From: Anaeramoeba flamelloides
Lineage: Eukaryota > Metamonada > Anaeramoebidae
Assembly: GCA_027625915.1 (NCBI GenBank)
Contig: JANTQA010000051.1
Coordinates: 3,782,501-3,846,500, forward strand
Direction: 5' to 3'
Length of the DNA: 64,000 nucleotides
Part shown: one piece after another, positions 11,623-21,222 of the stretch
Layout of the letters: each line of letters starts with the position of its first letter
Numbering within the stretch: position 1 is the first letter of the stretch
The notes under the pieces: generated by a model
The model's database searches: none
What the model saw: only the letters and a program-made list of their open reading frames with translations
What the model was told of the DNA's origin: nothing
Translations under genes and position numbers: made by a program

Positions 11623-13422
11623 ATGGAAGACTATTGGAGTGTTTTATCAGTATTGGCCGAAGAAGAGTTTGTTGATTTTAAATTTTTAGAAAAAGTTGGT
11701 CATATTGGCTTTTTAGCAACTGAACCGGTTGAGGAAACAAAAGTTGAGTATCCGCCAATCGATTTGGAAGATCCTTTTTTAGAACCAGAAGAAAATGAAG
11801 AAGCAAAAAAAAAAGAAGAGAAACATCAATCTACAGTGAATAATAAAACCAACAATCTGAAAGTCAAGAAGGAACAATTAGAAAAACAAAAAAAGCAACC
11901 CCAACCCCAACCCCAACAGCAACAGCTAGAACAATTTCAACAATTCCAACAATTCCAACAGCAACAACAACAGCAACTACAACAACAACAGCAACGACAA
12001 CAGCAACAGCAACAACAAAATTTCTTAAAACAAAACACAGCCCAAAACCCACCTCCAAATAAAAAAAAAATGATAAATGGCTATTACACAATCAGAAAAG
12101 AAACAATTATAAATAAGAACCCCAAAATTAACCAATACGAACAGCAACAGCAGCAACAGCAGCAGCTCCAGCAATTTCAACTACAACAACAGTTCCAGCA
12201 ATTTAAGCAATTCCAACAATTCCAACAAACAAATAATGCAATTGATACAGTTGAAACGCAAGCAAAAGAATTTGAAGAGGAAGACGAAGAAGACAGCAAA
12301 AATTGGTGTTGCGGTGAATACAAGCCAAACGAGGATTGGATCAAATGTGACAGGCCAAAGTGCGAAACAAAATGGTACCATTTTGGCTGTGTAGGTTTAA
12401 CAAAGAGTGTTGACGGCACTTGGTATTGTCAAAAATGCCAGAAGATTATCGACGATTATGAAGCAAAAAAAGAAAAATCAAAAATTATCAAGAGGCAATT
12501 GGTTGCAGTTAAAGGATCTGAAGCAGTTTCCATCCCCCTCTGGTTTGCAATAAAATTTCAAAAGAAAACAATGGAAATTAATCCAGACAATAATTCAAGT
12601 ATCTCAATCAAAATACCTTATCGATATACGACCAATTTTATTTCGATTTTATTAAAAAACAGCAAAAAATATTTAATAAATTTAAGTCAACATTCCAAAT
12701 TTTATTATTATGTATTTAATTTATTATTTCCAGAGAATATCGATCCTTTGTCATCACTGCAAATTGTCACAATATTTACAGACCGTCTTCGACAAATACA
12801 ACAATACAAATTTTTTACTTCGAAAATTTTTAATTCTCGTCTCAATAAAAAATATAATACATCATCATCACCACCACCACCACAACCGAAAGAATTACAC
12901 AATGGAAACAGCCAACCAAATCAATTCAAAATAAAAACTGAACCGGGCGATGTTAAAGAAGAAAATAAATTTCAAATTAATTCTTCAATTTCTTCCGTTT
13001 TGTCGAACCAAAAAAAGACAATTCCAAAAAATGAAAAAAATTTAATGTTAATGAAAGAATTGGAGAATAATAATCAATTAATAGGAAACAATACTGAAAT
13101 TAAAACTGAAAATATCAAAAATGAAAATTTAATTTTTGGTAAAATCAAAGAAGAGAAAGAGGAGGAAGGAAAGAAAAGAAAATTTGATCAAATTGAAAGT
13201 AATCATATAAAAAAAGAAAATAATGAAATGAAAGTTGAAGAACAAGAACTCAAGAAAAGCAGAAACAACGACCAAAATAAATATCTTGAGAAATTATTTA
13301 ATGAACTTAACCCATTAAAAAATGAGAAAATCACACAATTAGAAACCATTATAAGTCAAGTTTATGAATCTAATTTAAATAAATTACACGATTGGTATTT
13401 CAATAAATTCCAGAAAAATTAA
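11623..13422 (+). CDS. GINS complex subunit Psf3 with inserted PHD finger
   Basis: Single exon, 599 aa. Residues 1-34 match the Psf3 N-terminus (VLAEEEFVDFKF then GFL). Residues 297-395 continue the Psf3 fold: KGSEAVSIPLWFAIKF corresponds to human QGSKLELPLWLAKGL, and FPENIDPLSSLQIVTIFTDR to SPENADISQSLLQTFIGR. Between them lie an acidic stretch, two poly-Gln tracts (about 93-132 and 173-205) and an ING-type PHD finger at 228-272 (C242, C247, H253, C256, C269, C272 in PHD spacing). The first zinc pair is adjacent C229-C230 instead of C-x-C. W228, W239 and W251 lie where ING proteins have the H3K4me3 aromatic cage. Residues 400-599 are a charged tail with six psi-K-x-E motifs. GINS is part of the CMG replicative helicase; a histone-reading GINS is an inference. 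No gene symbol is given because of the non-standard architecture. Confidence 0.83.
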   Translation: MEDYWSVLSVLAEEEFVDFKFLEKVGHIGFLATEPVEETKVEYPPIDLEDPFLEPEENEEAKKKEEKHQSTVNNKTNNLKVKKEQLEKQKKQPQPQPQQQQLEQFQQFQQFQQQQQQQLQQQQQRQQQQQQQNFLKQNTAQNPPPNKKKMINGYYTIRKETIINKNPKINQYEQQQQQQQQLQQFQLQQQFQQFKQFQQFQQTNNAIDTVETQAKEFEEEDEEDSKNWCCGEYKPNEDWIKCDRPKCETKWYHFGCVGLTKSVDGTWYCQKCQKIIDDYEAKKEKSKIIKRQLVAVKGSEAVSIPLWFAIKFQKKTMEINPDNNSSISIKIPYRYTTNFISILLKNSKKYLINLSQHSKFYYYVFNLLFPENIDPLSSLQIVTIFTDRLRQIQQYKFFTSKIFNSRLNKKYNTSSSPPPPQPKELHNGNSQPNQFKIKTEPGDVKEENKFQINSSISSVLSNQKKTIPKNEKNLMLMKELENNNQLIGNNTEIKTENIKNENLIFGKIKEEKEEEGKKRKFDQIESNHIKKENNEMKVEEQELKKSRNNDQNKYLEKLFNELNPLKNEKITQLETIISQVYESNLNKLHDWYFNKFQKN

Positions 13423-13630
13423 TATGAATTTTTTACAAAGTTTTTTCATTTCTTTTTTTATTTTTATTTTTAGATTTTTTTCATCTTTATTTTTTATATT
13501 TTTGAAATCTTAACAAACAAAACAATACAATATAAATAAAATATTCCAAATAATAAAGAAACCATTTTATTTTAAATCAAGTTTTATTTTTATTTCATTT
13601 AACATTATCTTTCTTGTGGTTTCTTTTTCT

Positions 13631-13662
<32 letters not shown>

Positions 13663-13874
13663 GAGATCTATTCTCAAAATTTAACAATTATTTCTTAAAA
13701 ATACAAATATTTACATCCAAACTGTTTAATTTTTTAAAAAAGTAAATTGCATATCGATTTTCTATTTCATTGCAATTTTCAGATTCCAGAAAAAGTCACA
13801 TATATTAAAATTATCAATAAAAACATCAACAAATTAGAATAAAAGGTAAAAAAAAAGTTGTCAACAATATAATT
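13423..13874. other. Downstream region of Psf3-PHD gene
   Basis: T-rich 3' flank with AATAAA-type signals near 13540-13560 and a 24-bp T homopolymer near 13638. No gene. Confidence 0.4.
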
Positions 13875-14405
13875 ATAAACTACAATTAAAAATTTTCCAC
13901 ATTGTTAAAACAGATAAAAAAATCACAATAATACTCTTTCCTTCAACTTGGTAATAATTTTGATGTTTTTTGAAAAATATGTAATGGTTTTTTTTTTTGA
14001 CCGCTTTTTTTTGTTTTCATTTCATTTTTTTACAATTGTGTAAAGTTACGTTTGACCATTTTTTTTTTTTTTTTGAAAGGTTGATATTATGTTAATTTTG
14101 AGTTGTTGAAAACAGAAGTACTCAAATAAAATAATTTAATGGCCCTCTAACCTTTTGGTTGATCAATATTTTTTAACAAATTAACCAATTCATTTTTCGT
14201 TTATACTCTCTCCAAGATTTTTAATACTCTGATTTATTAAGTATTGATAATTATTGAATTTTTTATTTTTTGATTTTTGTAATTTATTAACAAGTGTTAA
14301 CATTTCAATTAATAAATGGTTCTAATTTGGTATTTCTTCTAGAATTGATTAAATAATTTTTTTTTTTTCAAAAATTGAATTTTATTTTGATTGGATTGAA
14401 AATCC
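13875..14405 (-). mobile_element. Dispersed repeat X, copy B
   Basis: Same orientation and order of motifs as copy A (gttaacatttcaatta, gatcaatat, atggttctaatttggta), more diverged. Confidence 0.6.
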
Positions 14406-14569
14406 TATGTTTTGTTTATTGAATTTTTTTTAAAAAAAAGATCCTATGAAATTATTTTCATCACTACATATTCAAGTAAAAAGGGTGTAATTATGGATAA
14501 AACACCCTTGAATGTGTTCTCCAATCCCAATAAAATTTTTATATATAAGAATTTATTTGTAATAATAAT

Positions 14570-15760
14570 TTAGTGAAAGTTTCACAATTCCAACATTTTT
14601 TACAATTTTTCCCTTCTAAGATCAAATTCAAAATTTTCTTTTATTGTCTGATAATTTCTGTTTCAAATCTATAAACATAAAAACTTTTCACAAGCTGTTC
14701 TAAATATTATTTTTATTCACTTTTACATGTTTTAATTGCTTTTCAAGTTTAAAATTTAACAAGAAAATCCCTGAAGTCATTTTTTTTTTAACAATTTTCC
14801 TACAAATAAGCTGGTTAATTTTTTTTTCTTTGTTTTGCGATATTGTTTTTAACTTTGAAATAGTTTTTGATCGAATTTCTTCTGAATAAAAAGTAACTTT
14901 TTGGGAAGTGAATGTAAAATAAAATAATAACTTAACATCTCCCGTGGTGTGGGAACTAGTCTTTAAGGGATTAGTGTCTACCAAGGAAAAGCCTAAAATT
15001 AACATATGTTGTTATTGGGTTTAACAACATTAGTACTACTTGATTCAAATCTCTCTAAAAAATCGATTAGTCAAGAATGAATATTTGTTGATCTCATCAA
15101 TAAAAACGATCTATGTATTAGTAAAAAACCCAGCAATTTCAGAATAAAATCTGCATTTCACCATAAATTTAAAGGTTGAATAATCAATATCCAGACTCTA
15201 AACTTACAAAATATCTTTCTTAAATTACGTCTGGAAATGTAGATTAGTTACTAAAAAATTCAATTTTTTTCAAAATTAAAATAATTAACTCTGAGATTAT
15301 TTTGACAAATTATTTTTTCATTTTGGAAATATTTAGAAAATATAGCTATTAGCTTTAATAAAACGAAACAAAAGTAATCAGATCTTTAGGTTTTTTATTT
15401 ACTAAATTTTATTGAATAAATCTTGAAATTGAAAAATCGGAAAAAAAAATGACTTTTGTAAGTTCTCTAATTATTAATTTTCAAAAATTGGAATTCTATT
15501 ATTTTGAGTTTCTATTTTTAGGTTGTGAAAAGTAATTTTAAAAAAAAATTACCAAAATTCCTATTTTTTCGAAGTGCTCATTCGTAAAAAATGAAATAAT
15601 TTATTGTGCAATAATATTTATACTAGATTTTTTCGGATAATTTGAGCCATTCAGAACTAAAATTTTTTCGAGCTATTTGAGCCATATAGCACACCAATAC
15701 AATTACCACCCAAGTGCAACGTGCTTTGATTATAGAGAAATCTATGGTGACGGTAATCCC
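14570..15760 (+). repeat. Dispersed repeat Y, copy 1
   Basis: The part from about 14930 to 15760 matches 24400-25230 (aaaaatcgattagtcaag, aatatccagactctaaac, gaaatctatggtgacgg). The part 14570-14960 matches 36090-36490. The end near 15680-15760 is GC-richer and may hold a coding relic, but no protein family is recognised. Confidence 0.6.
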
Positions 15761-16032
15761 TTAAAATTGATTTTTTTGCTATTGAGATTCTTTGAAATTT
15801 TTTTTTGGATTAGGAAATTTCTTTTCATTGATATACCTTATTATTTTTTTGTTTTCTGAATTTATTCAACCAAAGTATGTATATTTCAAAATATCTTTTT
15901 AATAAAAGACCACTCTTGAGTATGAACCCAATATCTATCAAGTAGCTCTACCCTTAAAAGAAATTCGAAAAGATTTTATTTTTTTTATGTTCCAGAAAAC
16001 AAAATAATTTTATTAATTTTATAATTTTACAA

Positions 16033-17571
16033 ATGTCAAATGATCATTTGGAGTTGGAAATTAAAATAAACAAAAAGACTATAAAAGATTCGAAAATGAA
16101 TTTAGAAAAAGAAGAAAGTGAACAAGAAACGGAAAAAGAAAAGAAAAAAAAGGAACAAGAAAGAGAAAGAGAAAGAGAAAGAAAAAAAGAAGAAAATGAA
16201 GAAGAAAAAACAAAAAACAATCAAAAGAAGAAAGAACTAAAACCACAAGACACCAACAACAAGAAACATTTAAAGGTCCAAATAAATGAAAATAAAAAGC
16301 TCAACAAATCTGATCCGAATTCTGAAAAAAACAAGAACGTTCTCAGGCTGAGACCAAAAACACCAAGAAGGTTGGATAGTAAACAAAGAAAAACGATCAG
16401 GATACTCAATCAAAAAATTATTGAAGGTGAACAAAAGAACACGCAGTTTCGTAGTGAAATTTCAGGTTTTGAAAAGTCAATTCGGAATATGAACAGCAGT
16501 GATGTGCAAATGGATCAAAACAAAAATTTCTTAACTGCAAGGAAAAAACAATTACAAGAGATCTTAAATTTGATAAAGCCAACAAAAAAAAATTTCAAAA
16601 GGAATGAAAAGCAGCTTTCTAATAACGACAATGAAAACCAAAATCAAAATGGTGAAACTAGTAATCCCAATGATAAGAAAACAAAAAAATTAAAAAACAA
16701 CCGCCAACAAACTAATTACCCTACGAACAAAAGAAACGAAGAAGATCAAGACTTCTTTCTGGAAATCAATTACGAAATTAACATTGAAACTAATAAACAA
16801 TTAAAAGAAAAATACCAAAAATATAACGATTTGAAGGAATCAATTCAAAAAAAGACAATTGGGTTGGAACAATTGGATAGCAATTTTTTAATCAAATCAA
16901 AGGAGTTTAAAAAGAAATTGACCCAAAAGCAAATTGAAAAAGAGCAATTAGAAAAAAAAGTCTTGAAGGATCAACGAGATATCAATCTCTTAGATACTCG
17001 ATTTGGTGAAGTCACAGGAAGGAACAGAGAGTTACTTTATGAAACCGAGAAATTAAACAAGCAATTGAATGCATACACGGAAAAGAAGGAACGGACCCAA
17101 TCACAGATCTCGAATTTATTCGAGCAAGTGACCATAATCGACGAACAGAACCGAGCGATGGACGAAAGGGTGGCAAATCTTGCCAAGCAACTTTTGCTTT
17201 TAGATTTGCAAATATCCGCCTATGTCATTGATAGCCAAGTCTTTAATGTAGAGTTTTACTCAAAAAAAAACAAAAAATCAAAGCCCGCTCGCATCGCCTT
17301 TGAAAAGGACATCCGTTCAAATATATTGCTTACCGTAAAATCTGAAAAGAAAAAAAAAAAGCCAATTATCTATTTTAGAGATCTCATCGAAAATGTTCTT
17401 GATGTAGGATTGGACCCGAATAGCGAAAAAAATTTTTTCATTAAATTAATTGATAATCGTGTATTATATTTTTCAAGTAAGGAAAGAAAATTGATAGTCA
17501 AGGCAATAAATGTTAATTTTGCGGTGAATTCAAAATGCCAATCACTTCGAAATATACAATCAATGAAATAA
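16033..17571 (+). CDS. Lys/Glu-rich coiled-coil protein with C-terminal PH-like domain
   Basis: Single exon, 512 aa, starting at the first ATG after an AT-rich leader. Residues 20-75 are almost purely K, E, R and Q. About 110-190 is a first basic coiled coil (LDSKQRKTIRILNQKI), followed by an Asn-rich linker (195-235). About 245-395 is a long heptad coiled coil. Residues 395-500 form a globular domain (SAYVIDSQVFNVEF, then NFFIKLIDNRVLYFSSKERK and a final helix) that looks like a pleckstrin-homology-type beta barrel. The order coiled coil then PH-like end suggests a structural or membrane/cytoskeleton-linked scaffold. I do not recognise a specific family. The coding region is clearly less AT-rich than its flanks. 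Confidence 0.8.
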   Translation: MSNDHLELEIKINKKTIKDSKMNLEKEESEQETEKEKKKKEQERERERERKKEENEEEKTKNNQKKKELKPQDTNNKKHLKVQINENKKLNKSDPNSEKNKNVLRLRPKTPRRLDSKQRKTIRILNQKIIEGEQKNTQFRSEISGFEKSIRNMNSSDVQMDQNKNFLTARKKQLQEILNLIKPTKKNFKRNEKQLSNNDNENQNQNGETSNPNDKKTKKLKNNRQQTNYPTNKRNEEDQDFFLEINYEINIETNKQLKEKYQKYNDLKESIQKKTIGLEQLDSNFLIKSKEFKKKLTQKQIEKEQLEKKVLKDQRDINLLDTRFGEVTGRNRELLYETEKLNKQLNAYTEKKERTQSQISNLFEQVTIIDEQNRAMDERVANLAKQLLLLDLQISAYVIDSQVFNVEFYSKKNKKSKPARIAFEKDIRSNILLTVKSEKKKKKPIIYFRDLIENVLDVGLDPNSEKNFFIKLIDNRVLYFSSKERKLIVKAINVNFAVNSKCQSLRNIQSMK

Positions 17572-17659
17572 TGAATTTTGAATTTTTTATTTTGATTTTG
17601 ATTTCAAAAATCTATATCATTGTTTAATAATCATTGTGTAGATAATTTAAATCAATTAA

Positions 17660-18206
17660 AACCAAACCCGATTCCAAAAATTTGAACACACCCAAAATCA
17701 AAAATAGGCAAAAAAAAAAAAAACTCAATTTCTTTGTATTTTTCAAAACCTCATCTTAAATCACGTTTAAGTTACATAGTATTAATGTTTTTATAAGTAA
17801 TTATTTTAATCCAAATAAAAGAAAAAAATATAAAACGAAAAAATAAAAAATAGATATGCCCAAAATGATGAAAACGAGCATGAATAAAAAATCATTTGCT
17901 AAATTTGTTGAAACTTTCACAAAAAAAGTGTTGATCGGATCAAATAGTTAGATACCATCAATTAATCTTATATGGGGGTTTCTCTTTTGAAGGACTCAAC
18001 TTTGACCTTATATAATTCATTGGAAATAAAATTTTTGATCAAAAGAAACAGATTACGTAGCTTGTGAAAAATGGAATAAAAGACAAAAAAATAATTCAAA
18101 TATTTTGTTGAAAAAAAAAATTATTTCCAAATTGAATGGAAACTGGCAGTATTCTTATTACTTCAACTGTTTTAACAGTGCCAAAAATTTTGGAATTTAG
18201 TTTAGT
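17660..18206 (+). mobile_element. Dispersed repeat X, copy C
   Basis: Opposite orientation to copies A and B. Starts near AACCAAACCCGATTCC and ends ttttggaatttagttta. Begins less than 100 bp after the stop codon of the coiled-coil gene. Confidence 0.6.
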
Positions 18207-19559
18207 TAACTGATATTAATTTGTATATCTTTTTTTTTTATATATTTTATTATTGAAATTATTTTAAAATTAATTTTGAGCGTATATAATAAAATACTTT
18301 TTCATTTTTCATTTTACATTTTATAAACAGATTGTAATTTTACAAATCATTATAAGAGAATGATAAATTTAATTTCATATTCTGGCTTTTTTAAGATAAT
18401 TTAAAGAAAGCTATCGTTAGTTTCCTTTCGTTGAAATATAAAAAAAAATTATTTTTTATTTATTTTATTTATCGACTAAGGGAGAGATCAAAAATTCTCT
18501 TATAGCCATTGATTACAAAGATATTATAGAAATTTAGATAGTATATATATATTAGAATTGATTTAGTTCCTTTTTTTTTTCTTGAAAAAAAAAAAAAAAA
18601 AAAAAAAAAAGAAAGTTTTTAAAAAAAAAAAAATAAAAAAAATATCAAAAGTACTTGTAAAAAAAGTTAACAATAAAGAAATAATAAATTAGATATGGTA
18701 GTTATTTTGAATGTTTAAAATTTAAACATGTATATAAAGCTTTTTTTTTTTTTTGTTTAAAAAACAATAAGAAAATTGTAAAGACAATTCTTTCCTCTTA
18801 AAAACAGTACTTTATGGAAATAGTTAATCCTTGATGATCCATAAAATAATTTTCAAATTTAAAGGTTTAAATTTTCATTTACAAGATATTCAGTGTTGAA
18901 AACTTTGATTTTTAATCAAATCGAAAATTCCTACTTGTTTTTTTTTTTTTTTTTCTTCTTCAAAGTTATGAATACTTTTTATTTATTTTTCTTGGTAGAA
19001 AATATAGAAAGTTAAAAGATTTTTTAAATGAGAAATACAATTAATATATATATTATCTGAGTAAGAATTTAAACTTAAAATGTGACTTGATTTTTTTAAT
19101 TTAACCCCCCCCCCCCCCTTTTTTTTTTCTTTTTCATTTTTTCTTTCTTCTTTTCAATTTTTTTCTTTTGCTTATTTAAACAGAATAAAATTTGGTGTTT
19201 CTTATCCCTTGAACAATTTTTAAATCTATGATTTTACACTTAAATTAACTTTGAGGAAATAAAAGTAAAAGGACATATAGTGTGTTATTTACACTTCTTC
19301 TATCAATAAAAAATAAAACAGAAGTTTGATCGAATTTTAGAAAAAAAGTTGACTTTAAATTATTTTTTATTTTTTTTTGAATATATTTCAATAACTTTTA
19401 TTAATAATAATAAGTGTGTGATATCCTCAAAATCCCAATTTTAGTATATTTTTTTTCAAACAGAGTATGATTTTTATATACAAATTTGGATCATTTTAAT
19501 TATAATTTTAATTTGGTTTCTAATAAAAAAAATTAGAAATTAATTTTAATAAAAAAATT
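18207..19559. other. Homopolymer-rich intergenic region with repeat W fragment
   Basis: Contains A and T runs (near 18580, 18738 and 18940), a 14-bp C homopolymer near 19105, unusual in this AT-rich sequence, and an inverted fragment of repeat W at about 19090-19315. No gene. Confidence 0.5.
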
Positions 19560-20355
19560 GAGGTGTTTGAAATATTCCCGAAAATACCTGAACATCAAAA
19601 ATACCTGAAAATTTTTTAATCACAAAAAAACACGTTATGGACAACTTCTAAGAAACCGGATACCAATATACTCAGCTTAATGATAAAATAACAATTTTAC
19701 TTTCAGACAAAATATTTTTTTTATGAATTTTCTCCTTTAAACTACTCTAAAGAAGTTGTAGTTACCTTTTGAGTATATTTGAGTAATTATTGGTACTTAT
19801 TAGGTAAGTGTATAGGTATACCAGGATATTGGTAAGGGTTGTGCTTTGTTAGTCTCGGTATGGCATGTTTGTATGTTTTGGTTAACTCAGTTCCTTTTAT
19901 GGAATGGGAAGTTAAATAAAGTTTGGCTTGGATCACCTTGTGTAGGGTATGTGTATGTATTATACGATTAGATATTATTCAGTTATTTTAGGATTGTATT
20001 TAAGATTACAAAATTATAGGTAATAATACAGAATTAGAAATTTTCTTTACAAGTACATTTTCTCTCATTAAGTTAATACCATTTCGCAAATGTTCGGTAA
20101 TATAAATCATCCAAGATATCAATCCCCCTCACACAAAATGGGTTGAATATATTTTCCTGAAATTTAATTTTTTTGAATTTTGATATTTTCAGAAAACAAT
20201 TTTTTTACCGAATTAAAATTCCAAATTTACCTTTAAACTGAGTATTGAGGCACTAGTGTTTCTTTGAAGTTTTTCAAAAAGTGTTTTTTCGTGGTTAAAA
20301 AATTTTCGGGTATTTTCGATTTTTGGGTATTTTGGGGAAATTTGAGAGATTTAAA
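19560..20355. mobile_element. TIR element of about 795 bp with GC-richer core
   Basis: Inverted ends of about 70 bp: left carries ATTCCCGAAAATACCTGAAC and ends in AAAAAACAC, right begins GTGTTTTTTCGTGG and carries TCGGGTATTTTCG. The core at about 19780-20130 is clearly richer in G and C than anything around it, has an AATAAA near 19915 and no long open frame. Most likely a non-autonomous DNA transposon that captured or was invaded by foreign sequence. Confidence 0.6.
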
Positions 20356-21222
20356 CATTTTAGTAAAAGTTTTCATTTTCAAATATTTTTCTATTTCTTT
20401 TTTACTGATCAATTAAGCTACCCAAAATTGAAAATCATCAAATTGAAATAATACCTATTATTGAATTCTAAAACCTAATTTTAAAAAAATAGGAAAAATA
20501 ATAGCTATAAAAAAATCCAAAAAAGTTAATTTTATTAAATTTTTTTTATAATATTCAAAATTTTGAAAAATGGAATCTGCCATAAATTTTTGTTGTGTAT
20601 GTTTCGAATTCTATTTTAATTCGAATAATTAATCTTTTTTTTTCGAATTAGGTTTTTATTTTTCAAAGAACGAAAAAAGAAAAAATAACAAAATGAAAAC
20701 TTTTACTAACATTTTTCAATTAAAATTGATTTGGCAATATTTTTTCAGAAATATTATCTCTAAATTCATAAATATACTATTTTTCAATAATTTTAATCTC
20801 TGATAAAATTAGAAAAATATTATTCCAAAATTTTCAACCCTTTTTGTTTTTCTTTTTTTTTTTTAGATAAATTATAAAAATTAAATTACTAAAGTTCAAA
20901 ATGAGATAAAATATTTGTTTCTTTTAAAAACACGATTAAAAAAAATATTTTTTTTCATTTTTTTAAAAGATTTTTAATTCTTGGAAAAGAATTTATAATA
21001 AATTGTCTTCAAATATTAAAGATTTAAGAATTATATTTTTCTTTTACCTTTTTCTTTTGATGATTCACTTAAAACCTTCATTTCTATATCATAATGAAGG
21101 AAATCAAAAATATAAAAAACATAATAATTTTAATTTTATTTTTTTCATATAATAATAAAAATAGTTTATAATTTTATAGTATTGTAATAAAATAAAAAAA
21201 ATATTATCAAAAGATATGATAT
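20356..21222. other. Intergenic AT-rich sequence
   Basis: No gene or repeat recognised; it is the 3' flank of the minus-strand pseudokinase gene. Confidence 0.35.

Noticed and set aside
11864-12419. Minus-strand frames opposite the Psf3-PHD gene
   Set aside because: Hydrophobic or Val/Ala repeats produced by reading CAG/CAA (Gln) tracts backwards; the plus frame has domain support.
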